DNA of 39,180 nt, taken from positions 4,258,329 through 4,297,508 of the forward strand of contig CP070746.1 of assembly GCA_020348305.1 (NCBI GenBank), read 5' to 3'. This document shows, piece by piece, positions 1 through 8,769 of the stretch. The position numbers and the translations under genes are program-made. Source of the stretch: Desulfobacterales bacterium (GTDB lineage Bacteria > Desulfobacterota > Desulfobacteria > Desulfobacterales > JAHEIW01). The stretch's first letter is position 1. Each line of letters opens with the position of its first letter. The notes under the pieces were generated by a model. That model saw only the letters and a program-made list of their open reading frames with translations. It had not been told where the DNA came from and searched no databases.

Positions 1-194
1 CTCCAAAATTTTTTATACAAAACGACATCAATCATTGCGCAACCGTATACAACGTTTTGCATATTTGATCCTATGCGGCAGTTTTATAATCAACGATTCG
101 AAGGGCGAATACGCAATTTATTATGACGCTGTGTATATTATTATACTCACTTGGCTTTTGTAGATAACCAGATAACTATAATCCAATGTAAAGG

Positions 195-632
195 CTATCG
201 TATATCTATTACTAATGGCAATTTCATTTCAACAGTGTCTCCGACCTCAATCCCATGTGCATTAAACCAGCCCTGATTTACTTCAAGCGCATATTTTACT
301 GGCTGGGAAGAGTAATAGAGCTCATCTGTCAGCATAGGGACCATATTTTGTATGTTTATAATCTGTCCAGAATCGTCGAGAAAAGCAATAGACAAAGGAA
401 TATAAGTATCTTTCATCCAAAATGTCATTGGGCGGAGGAAGGGAAAGATAAATAACATACCCTGATTTTTAGGTAGTTTAACGCGGTTGGATAATCCACA
501 ATTGCGCGCAGTAGGTGTGGTTGCAAGCTCCACTATAAGCGTGCAACCTTTTATAGAAATTGTCGAAGTAGGTAATTTTAGAGGACAGGCCATCGTCTTG
601 ACTGATAGGATAACCAAGATGAAAGATAGCAC
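195..632 (-). CDS. DUF192 family exported protein
   Basis: The C-terminal ~120 residues match the DUF192 (COG1430) family: a small beta-rich domain with the typical run from CGLSNR through the GMLFIF segment and MTFWMKDTYIPL to the closing GDTV element. DUF192 proteins are secreted or periplasmic and their function is not established. I chose the GTG at 632-630 because AGAGGA lies 9 bases upstream and it opens directly into a hydrophobic stretch (LSFILVILSV) ending near a Cys, which suggests a signal peptide or lipoprotein anchor. The frame stays open to a TTG at 779, which would add 49 residues and place the start 6 bases after the mttB stop, but no ribosome site supports it. The stop is TAG, which matters given the UAG readthrough proposed for the upstream gene. 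The family call is firm; start and function are uncertain. Confidence 0.75.
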   Translation of the reverse strand: MLSFILVILSVKTMACPLKLPTSTISIKGCTLIVELATTPTARNCGLSNRVKLPKNQGMLFIFPFLRPMTFWMKDTYIPLSIAFLDDSGQIINIQNMVPMLTDELYYSSQPVKYALEVNQGWFNAHGIEVGDTVEMKLPLVIDIR

Positions 633-785
633 AAGAACAATTCCTCTGGATCCAATAATGTAGCAATTGTGAACTGATAAATACAAAACTCCATTACTCC
701 AGTACTCGAATGTCCCGGTTAAATTTAATTTGTCAACTTTATTAAACGATTGCCAGAAACCAGCAACTACTGACTGCAAGCACTA

Positions 786-2279
786 TCAAGCCGCCGCTTT
801 TTTTGCTTTGCGCTCGGCAATTGCTTGCTCATATTCCGCGTAGATGCTGTCCAGTTCCTTCTGAACATTCTGCGGACGAGGTTTCGGCTCATAGGTATTC
901 AGAACCTCAAGGGATTTTTCGTAAGCTAAATCAACAATATCCGGTGATCCTGCAGCTTCCCAGTTTTCCCGGTTGTCCCGATTCATTAATTCCGGATGAG
1001 ACAGGTTTTTAAAACTTTGATAGGTGTGTTCATGGGTAATAAACTCCCCGGCCGGTCCCACATCTCGAATCACATCCATGGCCAGGGATTTTTCGGATAC
1101 CTGAATACCGTTGACAACTTTCAGCACCATATCGATGAATTCATTTTGCAGATAGGCGGAGGCATAATCCCAGGTCAGCGCACTGTCGAGCATCCCGACG
1201 CCGTAAATCATGTTGGCACCTGCCAACGCCGGTATAATGGCGGTCAGAGTGAACTCGTGGCCTGACTGGGCATCAAGCTTTTTGCTATCCACCTACCCAC
1301 CGCCCACCCAGGAGGGCATTTTGTAAAACTGGGCCAGTTTGGCGGCGGCGGCGCTGATCATGGCCATCTCGGGGGCACCCATGGAGGACAACGTGGTTTT
1401 CATATCCATCATGCTGGTTGAACTGCCGTACACCATCGGAGCACCTTTGCTGACCAGTTGTCCCAATGTAACCGAGCCCAACACTTCGGCATTGTGAGTC
1501 ACCAGGGTTGCGGCCATATTCACGCAGGTGGTCCCGCCGGCCATACCCAAGGGGTTAATTTTTATCGGCGCTCCGAATTTGCAGGCCTCGATTAAAACAT
1601 CGGTGGGCTCTTCGGTAAGAACCAATGGGCTGACAGGGTCGGCCGAACACGTGAATAAGGGGCTTTGTTTGAGCTTATCTTCTCCTCCGGCTAGGACTGC
1701 CCCCATTTTGACAGCCGCCTCAAACTGCTCAACGTTGTAGATACCCAAGAAGCCGTGCTTGGACGAATGAGTATAAAAGGAATAGGCATTATAGATGCTG
1801 GCCATCTCCTCATCCAGGTCTTGCGCGGTCAGCGGCCTCTCCCATCCGATGACATTTTCCAGCGTATCGACGAACCGAACGGTATCATCAACATCCTTTT
1901 TGGTTGCCGCTCTTACCTTGCGGGTCCCAGGGTCCATGAGTGCGGGGGCTTCACCGAAGTTGACAAAGCCCGTCTTCGTGCCCCCGGCAACATAATCGTT
2001 TTGGGGATCGATGGCATGGGCGCGATAGGTTGCCGGCGTGGATTGAACAGCGTCTTCCACGAGATGCGGTGGAATTTTAACCACATCGGTTTTTGCATCG
2101 ACACCACACCCGTTGTCACCGAAAACCTCTCTGGCTTGTGGGCTTTTGACTTGAATCCCGACATTCCAAAGGACATCAAGGGTGGCCCTGTGGATTTGCT
2201 CCAGGTCATCTTGGCTGAAAACATTTAACCCGAAACTGCCTGCACTGAGCAAATTCGCAATTTGATACTTAATGGTCAT
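786..2279 (-). CDS. mttB: Trimethylamine methyltransferase MttB family, with in-frame UAG read as pyrrolysine
   Basis: This is one gene of 497 codons that conventional translation would split in two (328 + 168 residues). The first part starts at ATG 2279 behind AAGGTG and shows MttB-family sequence throughout, ending MPSWVGGG. UAG follows at 1295-1293, and the very next codon continues in frame with VDSKKLDAQSGHEFT, the conserved segment after the pyrrolysine site; the gene then ends at TGA. Methanosarcina MttB has pyrrolysine at residue 334 of about 495; here the UAG is codon 329 of 497. The enzyme would move a methyl group from trimethylamine, or a related quaternary amine, to a corrinoid protein in the cytoplasm. 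No MttC-type corrinoid gene or pyl gene lies in the window. It follows a HisC-like aminotransferase and two alanine dehydrogenases. The family is certain; UAG decoding is strongly inferred but needs pylTSBCD elsewhere in the genome. Confidence 0.9.
1293..1295 (-). other. In-frame UAG codon, predicted pyrrolysine (codon 329 of mttB)
   Basis: The plus strand reads cta here, so the mRNA carries UAG between GGT-GGG and GTG-GAT. The frame continues uninterrupted for 168 codons on the far side with conserved MttB sequence. The position matches the pyrrolysine site of methanogen MttB. The residue before it (Gly) and after it (Val-Asp-Ser-Lys) also fit the family's barrel-lining segment. Confidence 0.85.
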
Positions 2280-2369
2280 GGTTTCACCTTTAAACTAAAT
2301 AGTTGTGGAGTTATTTGCCAACCCAAAATGGGAAGGCTTGAAGATCCCTCAAAGGAAACAAAATATTAA

Positions 2370-2453
2370 TCTTCTCTGCGTACTCTGCGTCTCGAGCGAA
2401 GCCCCGCGGAGCAGGATGCAAGCTCGGGCGGTGCAAATAAAAAAAATGCGGTT
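2370..2453. repeat. Degenerate intergenic repeat (CTCTGCG-type)
   Basis: The 250-bp gap between mttB and the aminotransferase contains no gene. It holds CTTCTCTGCGTACTCTGCGT, a tandem-like CTCTGCG/ACTCTGCG motif of the kind found as dispersed intergenic repeats in many genomes. A C-rich segment follows, and then CAAATAAAAAAAATGCGGTT at 2434-2453. That last 20-mer recurs with a single mismatch at 14093-14112 in another intergenic region of this window, which supports a dispersed element rather than unique sequence. Confidence 0.4.
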
Positions 2454-2529
2454 ATCTGCGACGCTCAGTTTGGATTATCCCGCTTCGCAGAATGGATTAA
2501 GGTAGACAATTTATCTACCATCAGTTGAG

Positions 2530-3621
2530 CTATCCGAAATATTCCCGAATAAATTTCATAAAGCGTTCACATTCTTCATCGCTGCCGGGAGTTACCCGGA
2601 AATAACCGGTTTTGCCGTGGATCGGGCTGATTTTCTTTAACAACACCCCTTGCATATCCCTTGCAGCCTGCAAGATTTCTTCGGTAGTTTTGCCGGTCAT
2701 GGTGGCATCCACCAACATGTAATTGCCGTGAGCCGGATACGGATTAAGACCCAGCTTTTTAAGCTCTTCATAAAACCTATCCATCCAGCGATTGTTGTGT
2801 TTAACCTTGGCTTCGACTTCTTCCGGGTTATCCATTATAGCCTCGGCCGCCGCTGCAGACATCAGGCTGACATTCCAGGGCAAAAACACGGTGTTAAAGG
2901 CCCTAATCATTTCTTCGGTACCCAGCACAAAGCCGAATCGAATTCCCGCAAAGCCGTGGGCTTTGGACAATGTCACCGACAAAAACACATGGGGGTATTT
3001 TTTAATCAAAGGTGCTTTGGTGGGTCTGCCCGGCGTATAGGCCCCGTAAGCCTCGTCAATGCACAGCGGAATGCCCGTTTCGCAAAACCGGATCAGATCA
3101 TCATCATTGATAAATACGCCGGAGGGGTTATTGGGGTTGATAATCAAAATAAGTTTGGTTCTTTCCGTGATGGCATTGAGCATACCTTCGACATCGTATT
3201 GCAGGTCGCCTTCGCGAAGCGGGATTTGAACGACTTTGGCACCGCACAACTCCGCGCGCACCGGAAACAATCCGAAGGTTGGATTGGACATAATGATTTC
3301 ATCGCCCGGTTGCAAAAAAACACGCATCATGGTGTCGATGGTATCCGATGAACCGTTACAGATTGCCACGTTATCCGGGCCCAAATCATACATCTTGCCG
3401 ATTTTCTCTCGTAAGCCTCTCATGCTGTCCGGATATCGGTTCCCGTTTCGGACGGCGTCCGCCACCGCTTGGACGATTTTTTCGGACGGTTGAATCGGGT
3501 TTTCATTCAACATCATGCGGGCATGCTCCGGATGGGCCCAGGCATGATCCAGAATGCTGGTATTGTACTCTCTTGCCGTCATCAACCACGGAACAAACCA
3601 ATCTTTTAATTCTTTTTTCAT
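2530..3621 (-). CDS. HisC-like pyridoxal-phosphate aminotransferase (class I/II)
   Basis: This 363-residue fold-type I aminotransferase resembles histidinol-phosphate aminotransferases. Visible landmarks are MMLNENPIQPS near residue 36, the NGSSDTID phosphate-binding loop around 89-96, NPNNPSG at 162-168, the cofactor-ring aspartate in IDEAYG (Asp189), and the Schiff-base lysine in TLSKAHGFAGIRFG (Lys220). It would transfer an amino group between an amino acid and a keto acid in the cytoplasm; the substrate cannot be read from the sequence. There are no his genes next to it, whereas two alanine dehydrogenases are immediately upstream (81 bp), so an alanine/pyruvate-linked catabolic transamination is more plausible than histidine synthesis. 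The start follows AAAAGGAGAAG, a strong ribosome site. The stop is TAG with a TGA three codons further on. Confidence 0.85.
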   Translation of the reverse strand: MKKELKDWFVPWLMTAREYNTSILDHAWAHPEHARMMLNENPIQPSEKIVQAVADAVRNGNRYPDSMRGLREKIGKMYDLGPDNVAICNGSSDTIDTMMRVFLQPGDEIIMSNPTFGLFPVRAELCGAKVVQIPLREGDLQYDVEGMLNAITERTKLILIINPNNPSGVFINDDDLIRFCETGIPLCIDEAYGAYTPGRPTKAPLIKKYPHVFLSVTLSKAHGFAGIRFGFVLGTEEMIRAFNTVFLPWNVSLMSAAAAEAIMDNPEEVEAKVKHNNRWMDRFYEELKKLGLNPYPAHGNYMLVDATMTGKTTEEILQAARDMQGVLLKKISPIHGKTGYFRVTPGSDEECERFMKFIREYFG

Positions 3622-3702
3622 TCTCTTCTCCTTTTAAATTTTTTCAAAAATTTAATACAAAAAATATGATTTTTATTTTAGATCAATCTTGGGTTTCAAA
3701 TT

Positions 3703-4815
3703 TTAAATAAGCTTATCGATTGCCGTAAATTCCAGTCCAAAAGCCTCGGCGACGCCTTTATAGGTTACTTTGCCCTGCACGACATTGGCGCCAAACCGGA
3801 TTTCAGGGTTTTCGCGCATGGCTTTTTTCCAACCTTTATTGGCGATTTCAACTGCATACGGCAGCGTGGCATTGGTCAGCGCCAAAGTGGATGTTTTGGG
3901 CACGGCCCCCGGCATGTTGGCCACACAATAGTGCACCACCCCGTCGACGTTGTAAATCGGTTTGGCATGGGTGGTCGGCTTGGAGGTCTCAAAGCATCCG
4001 CCCTGATCAATGGCCACGTCCACCAGCACCGCCCCTTTCTTCATCGTTTTCAGCATTTCGCGGGTAATCAGCTTGGGGGCTTTTGCGCCCGGGATCAACA
4101 CGGCGCCAACAACCACGTCAGCCTCCTTGATGAGTCTGCGAACCGTTGTAGGTTTGGACATCAGCAAAAAACAGTTGCTGGGCATCACATCACTCAGATA
4201 CCGCAAGCGCTCCAGATTCATGTCGAGAATATACACCTTGGCACCCAGTCCGCAGGCCATTTTGGCAGCATTGGTGCCCACGATTCCACCACCGATAATA
4301 ACCACCGTCCCGGGGTCGACGCCGGGTACGCCGCCCAATAAAATGCCATGACCGCCTTGGGCCATTTCCAGATACTTGGCACCCTGCTGGATCGCCATGC
4401 GTCCGGCCACTTCACTCATGGGGGTCAGCAGCGGCAAAGATCCGTCTTCCTTTTGAATGGTCTCATAGGCAATATTGATGGACTCGCTTTTGATCAACAC
4501 ATGAGTGAGTTCTTCGGCCGCTGCCAGATGGAGATACGTGAATATGATCTGGTCCTTGCGGATGAGGTCATATTCGGAGGGCAGGGGTTCTTTGACATGC
4601 ATCACCATTTTGGAACGTTTGAAAATCTCCTTGGCTGTATTTACGATCTCAGCGCCTGCTTGCTGGTATGCCTTGTTATTAAAACCGCTGCCCCGGCCGG
4701 CATTTTTTTCCACAAGCACGCTGTGCCCGTTTTGTTTCATAACCTCCACACCGGCAGGGGTCATGCACACTCGATTTTCTTCAGCTTTGATTTCTTTCAA
4801 AATGCCTACAATCAT
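3703..4815 (-). CDS. ald: Alanine dehydrogenase, copy 1
   Basis: This 370-residue protein, full length for the family, would catalyse NAD-dependent oxidative deamination of L-alanine to pyruvate and ammonia, or the reverse. It carries the N-terminal MIVGxLKEIKxEENRV signature, catalytic Lys75 in HVKEP and His96 in TYLHLA, the dinucleotide motif IIGGGIVGTNAA around 173-184, and the catalytic-Asp segment VDVAIDQGG. It is a close, essentially gap-free paralogue of the gene immediately upstream (4981-6093). Differences include a Cys in RVCMTPAG and Arg for Pro in EVAGRMAI. The start is preceded by AAGGGG. It probably sits in the GntR-led operon. Confidence 0.93.
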   Translation of the reverse strand: MIVGILKEIKAEENRVCMTPAGVEVMKQNGHSVLVEKNAGRGSGFNNKAYQQAGAEIVNTAKEIFKRSKMVMHVKEPLPSEYDLIRKDQIIFTYLHLAAAEELTHVLIKSESINIAYETIQKEDGSLPLLTPMSEVAGRMAIQQGAKYLEMAQGGHGILLGGVPGVDPGTVVIIGGGIVGTNAAKMACGLGAKVYILDMNLERLRYLSDVMPSNCFLLMSKPTTVRRLIKEADVVVGAVLIPGAKAPKLITREMLKTMKKGAVLVDVAIDQGGCFETSKPTTHAKPIYNVDGVVHYCVANMPGAVPKTSTLALTNATLPYAVEIANKGWKKAMRENPEIRFGANVVQGKVTYKGVAEAFGLEFTAIDKLI

Positions 4816-4980
4816 AATAAACCCCTTAGATACAAAAAGTAGAATGAATGCCTAAAATGCCAAAAATTGCAGCCTGTCACTGATAACTGCAAATTTGATA
4901 TAAGATTCATCGAGCATTCAAAATCAAGTATCGACAATATTCACCCGATTAAATCTTCCGAAGATGGCGCCCCTAAGCGC

Positions 4981-6093
4981 CTATAACAGATTATCGATCG
5001 GAACATGCTCTAAACCAAAGGCCTTGGCGACCCCTTCATATGTCACCTGACCGTTCACCACGTTGGCGCCGAGTTTAATTTCGGAGTTTTCTTGCATGGC
5101 CTTTTTCCAACCCCTGTTCGCAATTTCCACCGCATACGGCAGGGTGGCGTTGTTTAGGGCCAATGTGGATGTTCGGGGCAACGCCCCGGGCATGTTGCTG
5201 ACAGCATAATGGACAATGCCGTCGATCGTATAGGTTGGATCGGCGTGGGTCGTTTCTTTGGAAGTCTCAAAACATCCACCCTGATCAATGGAGACATCCA
5301 CCAGCACCGAACCCTTCTTCATCGTTTTGAGCATTTCCCGGGTGACCAGCGTCGGCGTCTTACTTCCGGGAACCAGCACAGCTCCGACGACAAGGTCCGC
5401 CTTGGGAAGGACGTCGCGAATCGCCGCCGGACTGGACATCAAGGTGATGCAGTTGCCGGGCATCACGTCACTTAAATAGCGCAAACGATCCAGGTCAATG
5501 TCAAGAATATAGACCTTGGCACCCAATCCGCAGGCTATCTTGGCAGCATTGATTCCGACAACCCCGCCGCCGATAATCAGCACCGTGCCCGGGTCCACTC
5601 CGGGGACACCCCCCAGCAAAACACCGTGGCCACCCTGAGCCATTTCCAGGTATTTGGCCCCCTGTTGAATCGCCATGGGGCCGGCCACTTCACTCATGGG
5701 GGTGAGCAGTGGCAAGGAGCCGTCTGCTTTTTGAATCGTTTCATAGGCTATATTAACGGATTCGGCGTTGATCATCGCCTGCGTCACCTTTTCAGAAGCC
5801 GCCAGATGAAGATAGGCAAAATATATTTGACCCTTTTTGAGGTGTCCAAACTCGGAGGGCTTCGGTTCCTTGACGCGCATAATCATTTCTGAGCGGTCAA
5901 AAATTTCTGCAGATCCATTCACGATCTCCGCACCCGCATTCGTATACGCTTTGTTGGTGAACCCGCTGGCTCTGCCCGCATTTTTTTCTACCAGAATAGA
6001 ATGGTCATTTTGCCGCATGAACTCAACTCCCCCCGGAGACAGAGCCACGCGATTTTCTTCGGCCTTGATTTCTTTTAGAACGCCCACAATCAT
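4981..6093 (-). CDS. ald: Alanine dehydrogenase, copy 2
   Basis: This is a second 370-residue alanine dehydrogenase with the same catalytic residues: Lys75 in RVKEP and His96 in AYLHLA. It also has IIGGGVVGINAA at about 173-184 and VDVSIDQGG. It keeps the common MTP/LSPGGVEF and EVAGPMAI sequences, so it is the more canonical of the two. It lies 45 bp downstream of the HAD gene and 165 bp upstream of copy 1. That gap holds two small inverted repeats (ATCTTCCGAAGAT, and GGCGC with GCGCC) that could modulate expression of copy 1. AAGGATC precedes the start. The stop is TAG. Tandem copies suggest duplication, either for dosage or with one copy specialised for another small amino acid; the sequence does not decide. 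Confidence 0.93.
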   Translation of the reverse strand: MIVGVLKEIKAEENRVALSPGGVEFMRQNDHSILVEKNAGRASGFTNKAYTNAGAEIVNGSAEIFDRSEMIMRVKEPKPSEFGHLKKGQIYFAYLHLAASEKVTQAMINAESVNIAYETIQKADGSLPLLTPMSEVAGPMAIQQGAKYLEMAQGGHGVLLGGVPGVDPGTVLIIGGGVVGINAAKIACGLGAKVYILDIDLDRLRYLSDVMPGNCITLMSSPAAIRDVLPKADLVVGAVLVPGSKTPTLVTREMLKTMKKGSVLVDVSIDQGGCFETSKETTHADPTYTIDGIVHYAVSNMPGALPRTSTLALNNATLPYAVEIANRGWKKAMQENSEIKLGANVVNGQVTYEGVAKAFGLEHVPIDNLL

Positions 6094-6138
6094 TTTCTTG
6101 ATCCTTTGAAAATTGTTCCTGAAAAGTGATTTTCAACT

Positions 6139-6897
6139 TTAGAAGTATTTTATCAATTGATCCGCATGCAATACGCCGTCAAATTCAAACGGTTTATCGG
6201 ATCGTTTCAGGACACCTTTTTCACCGTCCGGATCACCCAAAGAGGTCACCACAATTGATGCATCGCTCAAATCCTCATTTTCCGTATAAATGTTGGTGGT
6301 CGCCACAGCCCTCAGTCCGGCAGCTTTGGCCGCCAGAATACCGTTGCGTGAATCCTCCATAACAATGCACTCATCGGCAGTCAGTCCGGTTTTTTCCAAA
6401 GCCAGAAGATAGATTTCCGGATCCGGCTTTTTCTTGCTGACCACATCTCCGGCTAAAACAAATTCAAGATTGATATCACCTAGCATACCTTTAGCGATTG
6501 CGTTGGCCGAGCGTTCATTGGCTGTCGTACACACCCCCATGCGCAGACCGGCCTCCATGGCTTCCCTCATGATTCGATGAACGCCGGTCCTTAGAGGAAG
6601 TTTGCGACTTTCGATCATTTCAACAAATATGGCTGTTTTCTTTTGGTGGAGTGTCAATAATAATTCGGCGTCTTTCTCGGGTATGCCTTCAAGTATGATT
6701 CCCTTTTCAGTAAAATAATGGCGCATCCGCTCTTTGCCGCCCGAAATCTTAAGTAACTCCCCATAGGTGTCGACATCCCATTCAAAATCGTAACCAACTT
6801 CTTTAAACATGTTGTTGAAGGAAACCCGGTGACCGTCTTTTTCGGTATCGATGATCACCCCGTCCTGATCCCAAAATATGGCTTTTAATTCGGACAT
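6139..6897 (-). CDS. HAD-superfamily phosphatase / phosphoglucomutase-like (CbbY type)
   Basis: This 252-residue HAD hydrolase of the CbbY/beta-phosphoglucomutase subgroup has the nucleophile motif FWDQDGVIIDTE (Asp10, Asp12), a helical cap at about 18-110, the motif II region VCTTANE, and the motif III/IV region KKKPDPEIY followed by VMEDSRNGILAAKAAGL. It would hydrolyse, or mutate, a small phosphorylated sugar in the cytoplasm. Its place directly after a class II ketose-bisphosphate aldolase (50-bp gap) suggests both act on the same sugar-phosphate route, but the substrate cannot be read. A strong AGAGGAGG precedes ATG 6897. Confidence 0.85.
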   Translation of the reverse strand: MSELKAIFWDQDGVIIDTEKDGHRVSFNNMFKEVGYDFEWDVDTYGELLKISGGKERMRHYFTEKGIILEGIPEKDAELLLTLHQKKTAIFVEMIESRKLPLRTGVHRIMREAMEAGLRMGVCTTANERSANAIAKGMLGDINLEFVLAGDVVSKKKPDPEIYLLALEKTGLTADECIVMEDSRNGILAAKAAGLRAVATTNIYTENEDLSDASIVVTSLGDPDGEKGVLKRSDKPFEFDGVLHADQLIKYF

Positions 6898-6947
6898 TAC
6901 TAATCCTCCTCTTAAAATTTATATTTCATAATTTACTGGGGAGATAT

Positions 6948-7823
6948 TTAAGCCTTCCCGGCACTTCCCAGCAAATCAATCCAGTATTTGATCTTATCTT
7001 TGATGGATTCCTTGACGGCGGCATCGACCTTGCCCGGATTGTATTCATCCCTGTGATCTGAGATGTAGGCATAGGTGGTGTCGATCAGGGTGTGTTTTAG
7101 ATCCGTTGACACGTTAAACTTGGAGCCTCCCAGGGACACCAATTTTTTGACAACATCCGGCTGCAAACCGGTTCCACCGTGAATGACAAGGGGAACTCTC
7201 AGTTCTTGGCCATTGATCAGTGATGCGGTTTTTTCCAAACGATCAAAGTCGATTTTCGGATTCTTCGTCTTGTAAACCCCGTGGGCTGTCCCAATTGCCG
7301 GTGCAAAAATATCGATTCCGGTCTGATCAACAAACTCCAGCGCCTGCTCCGGATCACATAGCTGGGCTTCATCCTCGGCTACCTTCACCTGATCTTCGAC
7401 CCCGGATACGGTGCCCAACTCGCCCTCCACCGAGATATTTCCAAGCGCATGACAGTAGTCCACCACCTCCTTGGTTTGCCGGATATTTTCGCTGAATTCC
7501 TGTTTGGAGGCATCAATCATAATGTTCGTATAGCCGGCATCAGCGCACACCTTGCAAAATTCCACATCATTGCAATGGTCCAGGTGCAGACAGATCGGAA
7601 TCGGTGCGGATTCTGCCAGGGTTTTGTAAATGGCAGCGATCACCTGCGGGCTCAAAAACTTTGACGGCGCCACCGAGGCTTGAATAATCAGCGGCGCATT
7701 CACATCGACGGCCGCCTCTACGACGGCCTCCATCTGGATGAGATTGGTGCAGTTAAAGGCACCGACGGCATATTTTTCAGCCGTTGCCTTTAAAAGCATT
7801 TCTGTTGCATTGACGATAGCCAT
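6948..7823 (-). CDS. Class II fructose/tagatose-bisphosphate-type aldolase
   Basis: This 291-residue zinc-dependent ketose-bisphosphate aldolase is closest in layout to GatY/KbaY/FbaA. The N-terminal AVGAFNCTNL is characteristic. Asp82-His83 in CLHLDHCND are the catalytic acid and a zinc ligand. Further zinc histidines are seen in IGTAHGVY (His181) and VIHGGTGL (His215), and EGELG lies near residue 133. It would reversibly cleave a ketose 1-phosphate or 1,6-bisphosphate to glycerone phosphate and an aldehyde. It is the first structural gene after the GntR regulator (70 bp), so it is probably the pathway's regulated entry. AAGGAGGAG precedes the ATG. The exact substrate is unresolved. Confidence 0.88.
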   Translation of the reverse strand: MAIVNATEMLLKATAEKYAVGAFNCTNLIQMEAVVEAAVDVNAPLIIQASVAPSKFLSPQVIAAIYKTLAESAPIPICLHLDHCNDVEFCKVCADAGYTNIMIDASKQEFSENIRQTKEVVDYCHALGNISVEGELGTVSGVEDQVKVAEDEAQLCDPEQALEFVDQTGIDIFAPAIGTAHGVYKTKNPKIDFDRLEKTASLINGQELRVPLVIHGGTGLQPDVVKKLVSLGGSKFNVSTDLKHTLIDTTYAYISDHRDEYNPGKVDAAVKESIKDKIKYWIDLLGSAGKA

Positions 7824-7893
7824 GGTCGCTCCTCCTTTTTTTGCTAAAATTTATCAGATTATCTAAAATGGTTGTCTAAATGTATTGGATTCA

Positions 7894-8667
7894 TTATGTT
7901 TTAAAATTTAGTTCTCCTGCTTTTGTATGATAACGTCCGAGTTCAATTTCGAGCTTATATTTATCACCCCTGTGGTACGAATACAGAACTTCAACAGGTA
8001 TACTGTTTTCATCAAATGTGAGGCTTTCCATGAAAATGCCCGCAGCATTTGTCGGCAGTTCTAATATTTTGGCAATTTCGGCATCCAGATTTACGGCACT
8101 AATGGTTTGTTTGCAGCGCGCCAGTACGATATTAAAATGCTCTGAAATGATCTTGTACATGGATCCTGTTAAATCCATATTACGAATATCCTTGAGTAAA
8201 TCATATGGCAGATAACTTTCCTCATAGATATAGGGAGTCCCATCGCCTGCTCTTACCCGCCGCACGACGACAACTTTATTGTTGGAACCCAAAAACAAGG
8301 CTTTGGCAATTTCATCGTTGGCCTGCTCAACACGTTTTTCGAGAATTTTTGTATCCTGTGCGATGCCGCTATCACGCATCAGCTCAGTGGTACTTTCAAT
8401 TCGTTCCAGTTTATGCCTCAACTCCGGAGGCGCGGGCGCGGCGACAAAGGTTCCGGTTCCTTTTTCCTTTCTCAGCAAACCTATAGCTGTCAGTTCTGAA
8501 ACGGCTTGACGCAAGGTATTGCGGTTAACGCCGCACATTTTGGACAGTTGCACTTCAGAAGGCAGCTTTTCCCCGCCTTTGTACCGACCCGTCTGGATCA
8601 GCTCTTTGAGCCAGGTGCTGATTTGAAGATACTTGGGGATGGGATTTGACTCATCAACAATTTTCAA
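7894..8667 (-). CDS. GntR-family regulator, HutC/UTRA subfamily
   Basis: This 257-residue transcriptional repressor-type protein has an N-terminal winged helix (about residues 8-78) with the pattern IPKYLQISTWLKELI, KLPSEVQLSKM and VNRNTLRQAVSEL ending in GTGTFV, which is the GntR signature. A UTRA effector domain follows (about 95-245), containing the segments YIYEESYLP and IAKILELP. The start is TTG at 8667 with AAGGAAA 8 bases upstream; no ATG fits. It is the promoter-proximal gene of the leftward cluster, so autoregulation and control of the aldolase, phosphatase and alanine dehydrogenase genes are likely. UTRA domains bind small ligands such as phosphosugars or amino-acid derivatives; which one is unknown here. 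A matching palindromic site lies about 100 bp upstream. Confidence 0.9.
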   Translation of the reverse strand: MKIVDESNPIPKYLQISTWLKELIQTGRYKGGEKLPSEVQLSKMCGVNRNTLRQAVSELTAIGLLRKEKGTGTFVAAPAPPELRHKLERIESTTELMRDSGIAQDTKILEKRVEQANDEIAKALFLGSNNKVVVVRRVRAGDGTPYIYEESYLPYDLLKDIRNMDLTGSMYKIISEHFNIVLARCKQTISAVNLDAEIAKILELPTNAAGIFMESLTFDENSIPVEVLYSYHRGDKYKLEIELGRYHTKAGELNFKT

Positions 8668-8769
8668 TGAAATGGTTTCCTTGATATAATGTTAATGAAT
8701 ATATCGAAAATGTTTGAATCAAGTTTTTGTGTCGTTAAAAATGGATGTATGGTTGATTATTGTTATAGA

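Noticed and set aside
1..194. Possible terminator or promoter at the left edge
   Set aside because: A 7-bp inverted pair (CAAAACG with CGTTTTG) has a 27-base loop and no T-run; the stretch is AT-rich and shows nothing firm.
786..2279. MttB as two separate genes or a pseudogene
   Set aside because: The two parts are in the same frame, adjacent with only the UAG between them, and the UAG is at the known pyrrolysine position. The second part has no ribosome site of its own; its apparent GTG start is simply the next codon.
4950..4981. Terminator between the two alanine dehydrogenase genes
   Set aside because: Two short stems are visible (ATCTTCCGAAGAT and GGCGC/GCGCC), but neither is followed by a T-run in the direction of transcription.
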